From: JACDCA01 sp963810305
GTDB lineage: Bacteria; Acidobacteriota; Vicinamibacteria; Vicinamibacterales; 2-12-FULL-66-21
Assembly (NCBI GenBank): GCA_963810305.1
Contig: CAWEMY010000017.1
Span: forward strand, 186,001 to 250,000
Direction: 5' to 3'
DNA: 64,000 nucleotides
Shown piece by piece: positions 1-11,722 of the stretch. The notes under the pieces were generated by a model. It did no database searches, was not told where the DNA came from, and saw nothing but the letters and a program-made list of their open reading frames with translations. The position numbers and the translations under genes were made by a program. Numbering within the stretch: position 1 is the first letter of the stretch; each line of letters starts with the position of its first letter.

Positions 1-504
1 TCGACGTTCTACGTGATCGGGGACGCAGGCAGCGCAGTGGCACTTCGCGTGCACACGCACGTGCGGGAGGATGTGATTGCCCTCTACGGCTTCGCCACCG
101 GCCTGGAGCAGGATCTGTTCGAACGCCTGATTTCGATCAGCGGGATAGGGCCGAAGCTGGCGCTCGCGGTTTTATCAGGGATGGAGCCACCCGATCTGGT
201 GCGGGCGATCTCATCGCAGGACGTCGCACGCTTGACGTCCATCCCGGGCATCGGCAAGAAAACAGCGGAGCGGATTGGTCTGGAGCTGAAGGACCGGCTG
301 CCAAAATCGCTGCAGGCGGCCGCGGACGCCGCCAGGCCGGCAACTCCCGAGGACCAGCTGCGGGCCGACCTGCTTTCCGCACTGCTGAATCTGGGTTACC
401 AGCGCCAGGCCGCCGACAAGGCGATCGAGAAGGCAGTGAAGACTGCGTCCGACGCCACATTCGAACAGGCGCTGCGCAGCGTCCTGCGGGCGCTGATGAA
501 ATGA
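1..504 (+). CDS. ruvA: Holliday junction branch migration protein RuvA (5' truncated by window)
   Basis: RuvA forms the tetramer that holds the Holliday junction open for the RuvB motor. The reading frame is open from base 1 (S-T-F-Y-V-I-G), so about 30 N-terminal residues of the OB-fold domain lie outside the window. Two helix-hairpin-helix motifs are visible: ISGIGPKLALAVLSG and SIPGIGKKTAERIGLELKDR. A C-terminal domain III follows (LLSALLNLGYQRQAADKAIEKAV), the part that contacts RuvB. The stop overlaps the ruvB start as ATGA, implying translational coupling. The sequence is intact as far as it is visible. Confidence 0.96.
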   Translation, partial: STFYVIGDAGSAVALRVHTHVREDVIALYGFATGLEQDLFERLISISGIGPKLALAVLSGMEPPDLVRAISSQDVARLTSIPGIGKKTAERIGLELKDRLPKSLQAAADAARPATPEDQLRADLLSALLNLGYQRQAADKAIEKAVKTASDATFEQALRSVLRALMK

Positions 505-1517
505 CCGACGAACGCATCGTGACCGCCGCGCGCGTCGCCGAGGACGTCCAGTACGAAGCCGGCCTTCGCCCGCGAACGCTCGACGAGTACATCGGGCAGG
601 AGCGGATCCGCGAGAATCTTCACGTCTCGATTACCGCGGCGCGGCAGCGTGGCGAGGCGCTCGATCATGTGCTGCTGTCCGGCCCTCCAGGGCTGGGCAA
701 GACGACGCTGGCCACGGTCATCGCCAACGAGCTGGGTGTCGCCATCCGCGCGACGGCCGGACCGGTCATCGAGAAGCCGGGCGACCTCGCGGCGATGCTG
801 ACCAATCTGCAGGAGCGCGAGGTGCTCTTCATCGACGAGATCCACCGCATGGCGCCGGCGATCGAAGAGATCCTCTACCCCGCGATGGAAGATTACGAGC
901 TGGACATCATCATCGGCCAGGGGCCTGGTGCCCGCTCGGTGAAGGTGCCGGTTCAGCGATTCACTCTCGTCGGCGCAACGACGCGGACCGGGTTGCTGAC
1001 GTCGCCGTTGCGGGCACGGTTCGGCATCAACCACCGGCTGGACTACTACACCGAGCAGGACATCTACCAGATCGTGCAGCGCTCGGCGCGGATCATCGGC
1101 GTCGACATCGATGCCGCCGCCACCACCGAGATTGCGCGCCGCTCGCGTGGCACGCCGCGCGTCGCCAATCGGCTTCTCCGCCGCGTCCGCGACTACGCGC
1201 AGGTGCGCGCCGACGGACGCGTTACCCACGACGTGGCGCTGCGGGCAATGAAGCTGCTCGAAGTCGACGAGCACGGGTTCGACGAACTCGACCGCCGCCT
1301 GCTCCGGACGATCATCGACAAGTTCGGCGGCGGTCCGGTGGGAGTCGCCAGCCTGGCCGCGGCGATGAGCGAGGAGCGGGATGCGCTCGAAGACATTTAC
1401 GAGCCGTTTCTCATCCAGCTGGGGTTTCTCGATCGAACGCCTCGCGGCCGTGTGGCGACGGCTAAGGCGTACGAGTACTTCGGCTTGGCCGCTCCGGCGA
1501 AGGATCGGTTGTGGTAA
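501..1517 (+). CDS. ruvB: Holliday junction DNA helicase RuvB
   Basis: This is the hexameric AAA+ motor that drives branch migration with RuvA. The 338 residues are full length for the family. Walker A is GPPGLGKTTLA, Walker B is LFIDEIHR, and sensor 1 and the arginine-finger region read GATTRTGLLTSPLRARFGI. The C-terminal winged-helix domain contains GGGPVGVASLAAA. The ATG at 501 sits in the ATGA overlap with ruvA. The stop at 1515-1517 overlaps the fabH ATG, so ruvA-ruvB-fabH look co-transcribed. ruvC is not seen here. Confidence 0.98.
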   Translation: MTDERIVTAARVAEDVQYEAGLRPRTLDEYIGQERIRENLHVSITAARQRGEALDHVLLSGPPGLGKTTLATVIANELGVAIRATAGPVIEKPGDLAAMLTNLQEREVLFIDEIHRMAPAIEEILYPAMEDYELDIIIGQGPGARSVKVPVQRFTLVGATTRTGLLTSPLRARFGINHRLDYYTEQDIYQIVQRSARIIGVDIDAAATTEIARRSRGTPRVANRLLRRVRDYAQVRADGRVTHDVALRAMKLLEVDEHGFDELDRRLLRTIIDKFGGGPVGVASLAAAMSEERDALEDIYEPFLIQLGFLDRTPRGRVATAKAYEYFGLAAPAKDRLW

Positions 1518-2518
1518 TGGCTGGGGCTCTGCGTCGCGTCAAGATCGCTGGCATCTCAACCTACGCACCACCCAAACTGCTGACCAACGACGACCTGGAG
1601 ACACTCGTCGACACCACCAACGAGTGGATTCTCCAGCGCACCGGCATCAAGCAGCGCCACATCGTCGAACCGGGGACCGCAACATCTGATCTCGCGAAGG
1701 AAGCGGCCCTCGGCGCAATGCAGCAGGCGGGCATCACTCCGGACCAGCTCGGCTTCATCGTCGTCGGCACCACGACGCCGGACACGATTTTTCCGAGTAC
1801 GGCATGTGTGCTTCAGACCAAGATCGGTGCGAATAACGCGTGGGGATTCGATCTCGGCGCGGCCTGTTCCGGGTTCACATACGCGCTGACAACCGGGATG
1901 CAGATGGTGGCGTCCGGGGCGCACGACTACGCACTGGTGGTTGGCGCCGACGTGATGTCGAGCATCATCGACTACCGCGACCGCACGACGTGCGTCCTGT
2001 TCGGCGACGGCGCGGGCGCGGTCGTTCTTGCTCCAGCGGCCGAGGACGAGGCCGGCATTATTGATTTCGCTCACGAGATCGACGGCACCGGCGGTCCCGC
2101 GTTGTGCATGCCGGCAGGCGGCAGCCGGATGCCTGCTTCGCACGATACCGTCGAGCAGCGGCTGCATTACGTCAAGCAGGATGGCCAGGCGGTCTTCAAA
2201 TTTGCGGTGCGCAAGACCGAGGAAATCGCACGCCGGCTGCTCGCGCGCAACGGCATCGATGCATCGGAGCTGGACCTGTTCGTCTCGCATCAGGCCAACC
2301 GCCGCATCATCACCGCCGCTGCCCAGCGGCTCGGTCTGCCAGAGTCGAAAGTCGTCATCAATCTCGAGATGTACGGCAACACGACCGCCGCCACTATTCC
2401 CCTGGCGCTGGCGGACGCGATCCGCGAGGGAAAGCTGAAGCGAGGGGACCTCGTACTGCTGGCGTCGGTCGGCGCGGGGTTTACCGTCGGCTCAGTGCTC
2501 CTGCGATGGGCCCTGTAG
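1517..2518 (+). CDS. fabH: beta-ketoacyl-ACP synthase III
   Basis: KAS III condenses acetyl-CoA (or a branched starter) with malonyl-ACP to initiate fatty acid synthesis. The Cys-His-Asn triad is visible: Cys in GAACSGFTYAL, His in FVSHQANRRI and Asn in YGNTTAATIP. GVGAGFTVGS-like glycine-rich residues occur near the C-terminus. About 333 residues is normal. I prefer the ATG overlapping the ruvB stop; a GTG two codons upstream (1511) is also in frame. Other fab genes are not next to it, so the pairing with ruvAB is positional only. Confidence 0.95.
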   Translation: MAGALRRVKIAGISTYAPPKLLTNDDLETLVDTTNEWILQRTGIKQRHIVEPGTATSDLAKEAALGAMQQAGITPDQLGFIVVGTTTPDTIFPSTACVLQTKIGANNAWGFDLGAACSGFTYALTTGMQMVASGAHDYALVVGADVMSSIIDYRDRTTCVLFGDGAGAVVLAPAAEDEAGIIDFAHEIDGTGGPALCMPAGGSRMPASHDTVEQRLHYVKQDGQAVFKFAVRKTEEIARRLLARNGIDASELDLFVSHQANRRIITAAAQRLGLPESKVVINLEMYGNTTAATIPLALADAIREGKLKRGDLVLLASVGAGFTVGSVLLRWAL

Positions 2519-2570
2519 AATCGCTGTCGCGGGTCGAGGGTCGTTGATCGATAGCCGCTAACCGTTCCAG

Positions 2571-3218
2571 ATGCCCACTATCTTTTTACTTTCGCCGGCG
2601 AACTGCGGCGGCCGCCGCGCCAACATCGTGATGTCGGAGCGCGCGACCTTCGACCTCGCCGTGCGCGTGCGGAGCCACGCCGGCGCTCCGCTCGGCGAAG
2701 TCTTCTCGTTTCTCAGCGGTCTGTACTTCCGCGGCAAGCTGGCGTACGCCAGGGCATTTGCCGCCGTGCCGGAGCATGCCGGATCGGTGGCAGGGAGCGG
2801 AGTTTTTGTCATCACGCCCAACGCAGGGCTCAGGTCACCCGATACCCTGGTGACGCTTGCCGCTCTGCGCAGGTTCGCGGATGTTGACGTGTCCGCGGAC
2901 AATCCGGCTTACCGCCGGCCTCTCGAGCGAAGCGCGAAGGCGCTTGCCAGCGACATCGGTCCCGATTGCCCGGTCGTGCTGCTCGGCAGCATCGCCTCCG
3001 CGAAGTACGTCGACGTCCTGCAGGCGATTTTCCAGGACCGGTTGCTGTTCCCGCAGGAGTTTGTCGGACGCGGCGATATGAGCCGCGGAGGTTTGATGCT
3101 GCGGTGCGCCGCGGCGGGCGAGCAACTGACCCATGTGCCGGTGGCTGGGGCCATCCGCCACGGTGTCCGGCCTCCACGGCTCGACCCGGCGACACGCGTC
3201 AGGTCCGCAAGTCGATAG
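2571..3218 (+). CDS. conserved hypothetical protein, unrecognised family
   Basis: I do not recognise this 215-residue protein. It starts MPTIFLLSPANCGGRRANIV, with a small-residue/Cys-Gly-Gly motif right after a beta strand, and looks like a soluble alpha/beta protein without a signal peptide. Other notable stretches are FSFLSGLYFRGKLAYAR, VFVITPNAGLRSPDTLV and VVLLGSIASAKYVDVL. Amino-acid composition and codon use match the neighbours, so it is probably a real gene. The C-terminal tail and TAG stop run into the heptamer array that begins at 3211, so the last few residues (S-A-S-R) may be repeat-derived. Function is unknown. Confidence 0.7.
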   Translation: MPTIFLLSPANCGGRRANIVMSERATFDLAVRVRSHAGAPLGEVFSFLSGLYFRGKLAYARAFAAVPEHAGSVAGSGVFVITPNAGLRSPDTLVTLAALRRFADVDVSADNPAYRRPLERSAKALASDIGPDCPVVLLGSIASAKYVDVLQAIFQDRLLFPQEFVGRGDMSRGGLMLRCAAAGEQLTHVPVAGAIRHGVRPPRLDPATRVRSASR

Positions 3219-3245
3219 TCGATGGTCGATAGTCGATAGTCAGGC
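3211..3245. repeat. heptamer array, unit GTCGATA
   Basis: About five near-perfect 7-bp units (GTCGATA, GTCGATG, GTCGATA, GTCGATA, then a degenerate end). The TAG stop of the upstream gene (3216-3218) lies inside the array. It is one of many arrays of this style in the window, each with a different unit. Confidence 0.9.
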
Positions 3246-3297
3246 CGCGTCGGGGAACGCCGGGGTGCCGACGCGCATCCTATCGACAGGAGCATTG

Positions 3298-3975
3298 ATG
3301 CCATCCAGTCAGTCCGCAGCAGCGGCCGTTCGCGACGATGTGGAACTCGTCGAGCGGATCCTTCAGCGCGACCCGCGTGCGTTCGAGACGCTGATGCGGC
3401 GGCATAACACGCGGCTCTTTCGAGTGGCCCGCGCGATTCTTCGGGACGATGCGGCTGCTGAGGACGCCGTTCAGGACGGCTACCTCGACGCCTACCGCCA
3501 TCTCGCAGAATTCCGCGCCGACGCACAGCTCGGGACCTGGCTCGTCCGCATTGTCGCCAATCACGCTCTGATGCGGCTGCGAAAACAGAAGCGCGACCGC
3601 GTGGTGGTGCCGTTCAGCGGCTCTCAGGAGCGCGACGAAATGGATATCCCGGACAACCAGGCTGAGCCTCCGCAATCAGCAACGCTACGCGGCGAGGTAC
3701 GGCGGATTCTGGAACGACGGATCGATGAGCTTCCGGTGGCGTTCCGGACCGTCTTCGTGATGCGGGAAGTCGAAGAAATGAGCGTTGAAGAGACGGCTGA
3801 GTCGCTGGGTATTCCTCCGGCCACCGTCCGCAGCCGGCTCTTCCGCGCCCGGGCACTGCTGCGTGAGGCCCTCGCCCGCGACATCGACGTCGCCGCGGGG
3901 GACGTTTTCAGCTTCGCCGGAGCGCGTTGCGATCGCATCGTCGACGCAGTGCTGAGTCGGCTTCGGGAACGCTGA
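3298..3975 (+). CDS. ECF-family RNA polymerase sigma factor
   Basis: A sigma-70-family extracytoplasmic-function sigma factor of about 225 residues. Region 2 covers DPRAFETLMRRHNTRLFRVA, AEDAVQDGYLDAYRHL and LGTWLVRIVANHALMRLRK. Region 4 is a helix-turn-helix: MSVEETAESLGIPPATVRSR. I chose the ATG at 3298 because an AGGAGC ribosome site precedes it, and the longer open frame upstream encodes repeat-derived sequence. A C-terminal extension (AARDVFSFAGARCDRIVD-like) shows no obvious anti-sigma binding motif, and no anti-sigma gene follows. The next genes encode a secreted DUF4142 protein and a cupredoxin, possible members of its regulon (inference). Confidence 0.93.
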   Translation: MPSSQSAAAAVRDDVELVERILQRDPRAFETLMRRHNTRLFRVARAILRDDAAAEDAVQDGYLDAYRHLAEFRADAQLGTWLVRIVANHALMRLRKQKRDRVVVPFSGSQERDEMDIPDNQAEPPQSATLRGEVRRILERRIDELPVAFRTVFVMREVEEMSVEETAESLGIPPATVRSRLFRARALLREALARDIDVAAGDVFSFAGARCDRIVDAVLSRLRER

Positions 3976-4119
3976 ACCTTTCTCGGGCATCCATATCAGA
4001 TAGGCTGGCGTTATGGGCCGGGTCTTGGGAGCCGGCGGGTGTAGTGTGTCCCGACCGCCGGGTCCTGAAGAACTGGCGTGTTCGGGTCTCAATGAACAAG
4101 ACGGACAAAGGAGATTGCC

Positions 4120-4638
4120 GTGAAAACTGTTATTGGAGCTGTCGCGTGTGCGCTTGCCCTTTCGGGTCTCGCGCTTCGCGCACAGGGAGTGACTGACGCG
4201 CAGATTGCGCACATTGTTGTCACCGCCAACCAGGTGGACATCGATGCCGGGAAGCTCGCTCAGAAGATGGGAACCAACGCCGAAGTGAAGAAGTTCGGCG
4301 CCCTGATGGTCACCGACCACACCGGTGTGAACAAGCAGGCGGTCGCCCTGGCGACGAAGTTGAAGGTCAAGCCGGAAGACAACGACACGAGCAAGTCACT
4401 CGCCGCCGGGGGTACGAAGAACATCGCCAACCTGAAGACCTTGAAGGGGGCCGAGTTCGACAAGGCGTACATCGACCAGGAAGTGGCCTACCACACGGCG
4501 GTTATCGAGGCGGTCGACAAGACGCTGATTCCGGAGTCCAAGAACGAGGAGTTGAAGGCACTGATCGTCAAGGTGCGGCCGGCATTCGTCGCGCATCTCG
4601 ACCACGCGAAGACGATCCAGGCCGCGCTCGCCAAGTAA
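4120..4638 (+). CDS. secreted DUF4142 (ferritin-like fold) protein
   Basis: This 172-residue protein has an N-terminal signal peptide (KTVIGAVACALALSGLALRAQG). Four long helices follow, characteristic of DUF4142: TDAQIAHIVVTANQVDIDAG, KFGALMVTDHTGVNKQAV and AYIDQEVAYHTAVIEAVDK, ending in a His-containing helix (RPAFVAHLDHAKTIQ). The His and Asp/Glu positions in these helices suggest a ferritin-like bundle, but metal binding is inferred. The GTG start at 4120 has an AAAGGAG site about 6 bases upstream. The cupredoxin gene follows 7 bases after the stop, so the two are probably co-expressed in the periplasm. Confidence 0.88.
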   Translation: MKTVIGAVACALALSGLALRAQGVTDAQIAHIVVTANQVDIDAGKLAQKMGTNAEVKKFGALMVTDHTGVNKQAVALATKLKVKPEDNDTSKSLAAGGTKNIANLKTLKGAEFDKAYIDQEVAYHTAVIEAVDKTLIPESKNEELKALIVKVRPAFVAHLDHAKTIQAALAK

Positions 4639-4645
4639 GAGATCC

Positions 4646-4981
4646 GTGACCAGACGGCGGCTTGCAACACTCTTCGTTCTGATCGCCTGCTGCGCGGCAA
4701 CCGTTGCCGCGCAGCGGGGCCGCAAACCGGTGACTCACACCGTCACGATCGACGGCACGGCCTTCAAACCAGCGGCGCTGACGATCAAGGCCGGGGACAG
4801 CGTCCTCTGGGTCAACAAGGACATCGTCTCTCACACGGCGACATCGACCGCGCCCAAGGTGTTTGAATCCGGCACTCTCGATACGGGGAAGTCGTGGAAG
4901 ATGACCTTCAAGACCAAGGGGGACTTTCCCTACACATGCCGGTTCCATCCCACCATGAAAGCCAGCCTGAGAGTGGAGTAA
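4646..4981 (+). CDS. secreted plastocyanin-like cupredoxin
   Basis: A 111-residue small blue copper protein with a signal peptide ending about residue 23 (FVLIACCAATVAAQ). The type 1 copper ligands are all present: His in DIVSHTATS, then Cys, His and Met in YTCRFHPTMKA. The loop spacing fits the plastocyanin/amicyanin group. The likely role is periplasmic electron transfer. Start is GTG at 4646, close behind the DUF4142 stop. No electron-transfer partner can be identified from the neighbours. Confidence 0.9.
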   Translation: MTRRRLATLFVLIACCAATVAAQRGRKPVTHTVTIDGTAFKPAALTIKAGDSVLWVNKDIVSHTATSTAPKVFESGTLDTGKSWKMTFKTKGDFPYTCRFHPTMKASLRVE

Positions 4982-5049
4982 TCGACCCGTTACAATCGTC
5001 GCGTGCCGGCCCGCGTCAAGATTCCTCCCGCCGGAAGCCACACCTTCAA

Positions 5050-5934
5050 ATGGATGGACGCGACGTTCGGCTCACCAATCTCGACAAGCTGTTCTGGAAA
5101 GAGGAGAGGATCACCAAGGGTGATCTGATCCAGTACTACGCTGACGTCGCGCCGGTGCTGCTCCCGCACATCCGCGATCGCGCGATGGTGATGAAACGAT
5201 ACCCGCACGGCGCGGCCGGAGAATTCTTCTTCATGAAACGTGCGCCGGAGCCGCGCCCGGGATGGATCCGCACGTGCCGTATCGATCATGACTCGGGCAA
5301 CATCATCGATTTTCCGGTGATCGATGACCTGCCGTCGCTCCTGTGGGTCATCAATCTCGGCTGCATCGATCTCAACCAGTGGTATGCGACATGTGACGAT
5401 GTCAATCGCCCTGACTATGTGCACTTCGATCTGGATCCGGGGCCGGGTGCCTCCTGGGAGAACGTCCTCGCATGCGGCCTGGTCGTTCGCGATGCACTCG
5501 ACGCATTGAAAATGCCTTCGCTGGTGAAGACGACGGGGTCCAGGGGCCTCCACGTCTATGTCCCGATCGTCCGCGGCCCCGTCCAGAAGGACGCCTGGAC
5601 GTTCGCGAAGGCATTGGCCGTCGAGCTTGCCGCGCGTAATCCGGCATTGATGACGTCGGAGTACCGCGTCGCCAAACGTCCGAAAGGGCGGGTGCTGGTC
5701 GACTACAACCAGAACGCCTGGGGGAGAACGCTCGCCTCGATCTATTCCGTCCGTCCGCGCCCGAACGCGCCGGTTTCGACTCCGGTGACGTGGAGGGAGA
5801 TCCAGAAAGGCGTCCGCATCGAGGATTTCCGAATGGACAACGTGCGCGCGCGCATCGCCAGGGTCGGCGACCTCTGGAAGCCACTCGTTCAGAAACGCGG
5901 CCGCGTCGATCTGCGTAAACTTCTTGCCGGATAA
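5050..5934 (+). CDS. LigD-type primase-polymerase domain protein (stand-alone)
   Basis: Resembles the polymerase (primase-polymerase) domain of bacterial NHEJ ligase LigD, which adds nucleotides at DNA ends. The 294 residues equal one Pol domain. Landmarks: DVRLTNLDKLFWKEERITKG at the start, catalytic metal-binding HFDLDPG, and nucleotide-binding TTGSRGLHVYVPI. Further on are RPKGRVLVDYNQN and GRTLASIYSVRPRPNAPVS. I chose ATG 5050; the open frame extends upstream into the cupredoxin gene, but that sequence is a shadow. No ligase domain, nuclease domain or Ku gene is nearby, so it is either a split NHEJ system or a solo polymerase. Confidence 0.9.
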   Translation: MDGRDVRLTNLDKLFWKEERITKGDLIQYYADVAPVLLPHIRDRAMVMKRYPHGAAGEFFFMKRAPEPRPGWIRTCRIDHDSGNIIDFPVIDDLPSLLWVINLGCIDLNQWYATCDDVNRPDYVHFDLDPGPGASWENVLACGLVVRDALDALKMPSLVKTTGSRGLHVYVPIVRGPVQKDAWTFAKALAVELAARNPALMTSEYRVAKRPKGRVLVDYNQNAWGRTLASIYSVRPRPNAPVSTPVTWREIQKGVRIEDFRMDNVRARIARVGDLWKPLVQKRGRVDLRKLLAG

Positions 5935-5962
5935 GCGTCAGGCCGATTAAAGTCGGCGCGTC

Positions 5963-6006
5963 AGGCCGGCTGCCCTCGACTGCGCTCGGGCCAGGAAAGC
6001 CGGCCT
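5963..6006. repeat. inverted repeat AGGCCGGC ... GCCGGCCT
   Basis: Perfect 8-bp arms separated by 28 bases in the gap between the polymerase gene and the S9 peptidase gene. It could fold as a hairpin at the 3' end of the polymerase transcript, but there is no T-run, so I do not call it a terminator. Confidence 0.6.
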
Positions 6007-6036
6007 CTACCAGCCAGGTTTTTCAGGAGTTTGACA

Positions 6037-8765
<2,729 letters not shown>

Positions 8766-8768
8766 GAA

Positions 8769-11708
8769 CTAGATGGCCCGCAAGATTGCGACGGGCAACT
8801 GATCGAACATCTGTCCGGCGAAGAGCCAGGCGACGTCGGGTCCCGTCGTCGGACGGATGTCTTCGCCGGTGAAGATGTTGCGGAAGGTCCGCTCGCGTAG
8901 CGACTCCGGCAGGATCACACGCGAGGTTTTCCAGCAGGCGGCGCCGAGCGGCAGCGGCGCATTCTCGGTCACGAGTCGCGTCACAAGCCGTGGTACCACC
9001 ACCAGCACCGCATCGTCGCGCGACGTGCGTGCGAAGGCGACGATTCCTCCCGGTGCCGTCACTTCCGCAGCAAGCGGCAGGTAGTCGCCGCCAACGAACA
9101 CGTGTGGCAGCTCACGACGGGCGTGCAGCCCCGCGGTCGTGATGTACAGCTTGATCCTGCCGTCCTGCCAGGTCGACAGAAGTGCGGCGATGTCTGACGG
9201 CGTTGTCGCGTTCAGTTCGCTCAGCAGCCGCTCGCGGTGCTCGAAGTTCACCGGCCGGCGGTTGTCCGGATCGACGAGACTGAGATCCCACAGCTCGGTG
9301 CCCTGGTAAAAATCAGGGACGCCTGGCGACCCGATTTTCAGAACCACTTGCGCGAGGGAATTGGTCACAGCCAGTGCCGCAATACGGCGCTGAAACGGGA
9401 GAAAGGCAGCGAGGAACCTGCCGCCAGCCTGGCCGAGCGCGCGCTCGACGAAACGCGCGAGTCCTTCCTCGTAGCCGGGATTCGTCGTCAACCAGCTGGT
9501 ATGGACCTTTGCCTCACGAACCGCCTTGGTCATGTACTCGCGAATCCGCTCGACGTAGGTCCCTGAGTCCAAAGACTCACTGCCGGACGGCCACGACCCG
9601 ATCAGAACCTGGTACAGGCGGTATTCGTCGGTGCGGTCCGGCGCGGGTCCCCCGTCGACGATCGACCGGTGCGTGCGGTTGAGGCGCATCCAGCGCGAGA
9701 CTTCACGGGCCCACTTCTCCGGCATCTCCGAGAGAATATTGATCCGCGCGCGGACGTCTTCGCCGAGCTTCGTGTCGTGCGTCGAGGTCGAAAGCATCTC
9801 GTACGGCCAGGCGGACGCACGGTGCTCGTTCGCATCATGAAAGTCCTGCGGCGAGCGCCCGAGCCGCGACGGGTCACCGCCGACCTCGTTCAGCGATATC
9901 AACACGTTGTACCGATAGAACGCCGTGTCTTCGAGCCCTTTCGCCTGGACCGGACCGGTGTACTGCTGCAGCTGCTTCGTGAATCGCAGCCGTTCCGCGG
10001 CTTCTGAGGCGTCGGCCGGTGGATAGCCATCGCGGCGCTCGACCGCACCGGCGCCGGGGGAGTCTGAAGGGTCTCGCGGCAGGATCACCTCGCGGAAGAA
10101 ATCGAACAGCGAGGATTCCATCGCCGGGTTGCGCCGGCGCGCCTGTGAGATCGCCTGCTCGACGACCGCACGGTCTTCGGGCGTCCAGCCTCGTTCGTCG
10201 ACATAGGTGCGGTAAACCGGGAAGCAGGCGACGACCTCGGTGATGACGTCGCGCAGGCTGTCGAGCGTGAAGTCCCGCGACTTGCGGTTCCCCGCTCCGA
10301 TGCGATCGAGCACATGGCCGAGCACGTTCAGTTCGCTCGCCATCGCGGTGTTCATGATGAGCCGCTTGCTCTCGTAGAGGACGTCCTCGAACGAGTCCAG
10401 ATGGCCGGTGAGTTTGGCGTAGGTTCGCCGCAGCCGCCGGGCCTGCGACATGTCGACGAACAGCCCGTTCACGTCGTTGAGGAAGTTGTAGCCGGTGGTG
10501 CCGTGGACCTGCCATTGCGATGGCAGGCGCTCGCGGCCGGACAGGATCTTTTCGGCGACGACGTACAACGGGTATCTATCCGCGGCAGCGTCATTGCGGT
10601 GGACCGATGCTTCGTACAGGCCCTGCAGCATTTCGAAATAACTCGCCGGATCGAAGAGGCCGTCAGGGTGGTCGACGCGGACACCGTGCACGCATCCGTC
10701 GGCGAGGAGCTCCCCGAGAAGCTTGTGCGTCGCCTCGAATACCTCCGGCCGCTCCACGTGAAGCCCGGCCAGTGTGTTCACGTCGAAGAACCGCCGGTAA
10801 TTGATCTCGTGAGACGCGGTGCGCCAGTACGACAGCCGATAAGGCTGCGCCTCGAGCAGTTCGTGAAGGGCATTGAAACTCGCCGAGTCGCCGGGAATTC
10901 CGTTCACGTGAGCCACCGCGTCGTTGATGTGCCGGGCAACCGCCGGTTCGTCCTGCACCAGTCTGTCCAGCCGCGCCTTCGCCACTTCTTTCTCGCGGTG
11001 CCGCTCCGCGATTCGGCTCGGGTCGCGCTCGGTGTAGGCCGGCAGATTCTCGAGTGAGCTGAGGATGCTCTGGAACTCGTGGACTCGCGAGCTGTCGGCG
11101 CCAAGCTCGCCGGCGAGCGGCTCCACCGCGAGCCGCAGCACGCGCGGAGCCTGGCGTGGATTGATCGGCAACTCCTGGTCGAAATAACGCAGTACCAATG
11201 CGCCGCTGCTGAACTGCAGTTTCAGTTCTCCCCGGTCCAGCACGCGCCCGTACTGATCGCCGAGAATCGGCAGCAGCAGTTTGGCGTGAAGCTCCGCTTT
11301 CAGCGGCGCCCAGTCGATGTCGAAAAACCCCGCCGCCTGTGAGCTCGGGCCATTCTCGAGCACGTCGGTCCACCACGCGTTTCCCCCCGCCCCGATCCCC
11401 ATGTGGTTCGGGACGAAATCGACGACGTGCTTCATTTCCGCCTGGCGCATCGCCTCGCAGAACTCGCGATGAGCGTCGTCTCCGCCCAGCTCAGGATTGA
11501 TCTCGTTGTGGTTCCAGACGTCGTAACCGTGCGTGCTGCCTGGCGCGGCAGTGAAGTACGGCGCCGTGTAACAGGTGGTGATCCCGAGCCGGTCGAGATA
11601 GGGGATCACCCGCGCCGCATCGCGCAGCGTGAAGGCGGAGTACACCTGCAGCCGGTAGGTCGATACCGGCACGTGCGACGGTCGATTGCGATCGTGATGA
11701 GCCGACAT
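8769..11708 (-). CDS. treY: malto-oligosyltrehalose synthase
   Basis: TreY isomerises the reducing-end glucose of a maltodextrin to an alpha,alpha-1,1 linkage, giving maltooligosyl trehalose. The 979 residues include the GH13 barrel: VPVSTYRLQV, YTAPYFTAAPGSTHGYDV, VVDFVPNHMGIG, catalytic Asp in GVRVDHPDGLFDP, Glu in VVAEKILSGRERLP and STHDTKLGEDVRAR. The long inserts typical of TreY are present. It is the last gene of the minus-strand operon, separated from the maltokinase by the palindromic 33-bp repeat block. It converges on the S9 peptidase gene with 3 bases between stops. The usual partner treZ is not in the window. Confidence 0.95.
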   Translation of the reverse strand: MSAHHDRNRPSHVPVSTYRLQVYSAFTLRDAARVIPYLDRLGITTCYTAPYFTAAPGSTHGYDVWNHNEINPELGGDDAHREFCEAMRQAEMKHVVDFVPNHMGIGAGGNAWWTDVLENGPSSQAAGFFDIDWAPLKAELHAKLLLPILGDQYGRVLDRGELKLQFSSGALVLRYFDQELPINPRQAPRVLRLAVEPLAGELGADSSRVHEFQSILSSLENLPAYTERDPSRIAERHREKEVAKARLDRLVQDEPAVARHINDAVAHVNGIPGDSASFNALHELLEAQPYRLSYWRTASHEINYRRFFDVNTLAGLHVERPEVFEATHKLLGELLADGCVHGVRVDHPDGLFDPASYFEMLQGLYEASVHRNDAAADRYPLYVVAEKILSGRERLPSQWQVHGTTGYNFLNDVNGLFVDMSQARRLRRTYAKLTGHLDSFEDVLYESKRLIMNTAMASELNVLGHVLDRIGAGNRKSRDFTLDSLRDVITEVVACFPVYRTYVDERGWTPEDRAVVEQAISQARRRNPAMESSLFDFFREVILPRDPSDSPGAGAVERRDGYPPADASEAAERLRFTKQLQQYTGPVQAKGLEDTAFYRYNVLISLNEVGGDPSRLGRSPQDFHDANEHRASAWPYEMLSTSTHDTKLGEDVRARINILSEMPEKWAREVSRWMRLNRTHRSIVDGGPAPDRTDEYRLYQVLIGSWPSGSESLDSGTYVERIREYMTKAVREAKVHTSWLTTNPGYEEGLARFVERALGQAGGRFLAAFLPFQRRIAALAVTNSLAQVVLKIGSPGVPDFYQGTELWDLSLVDPDNRRPVNFEHRERLLSELNATTPSDIAALLSTWQDGRIKLYITTAGLHARRELPHVFVGGDYLPLAAEVTAPGGIVAFARTSRDDAVLVVVPRLVTRLVTENAPLPLGAACWKTSRVILPESLRERTFRNIFTGEDIRPTTGPDVAWLFAGQMFDQLPVAILRAI

Positions 11709-11722
11709 CTCTTCCCGTAGTC

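Noticed and set aside
3133..3297. N-terminal extension of the sigma factor frame
   Set aside because: It runs through the upstream gene's end and the GTCGATA array; the ATG at 3298 has a ribosome site and fits the family length.
4894..5049. N-terminal extension of the LigD-type polymerase frame
   Set aside because: It overlaps the cupredoxin gene in another frame and does not resemble the family; the domain begins right after ATG 5050.
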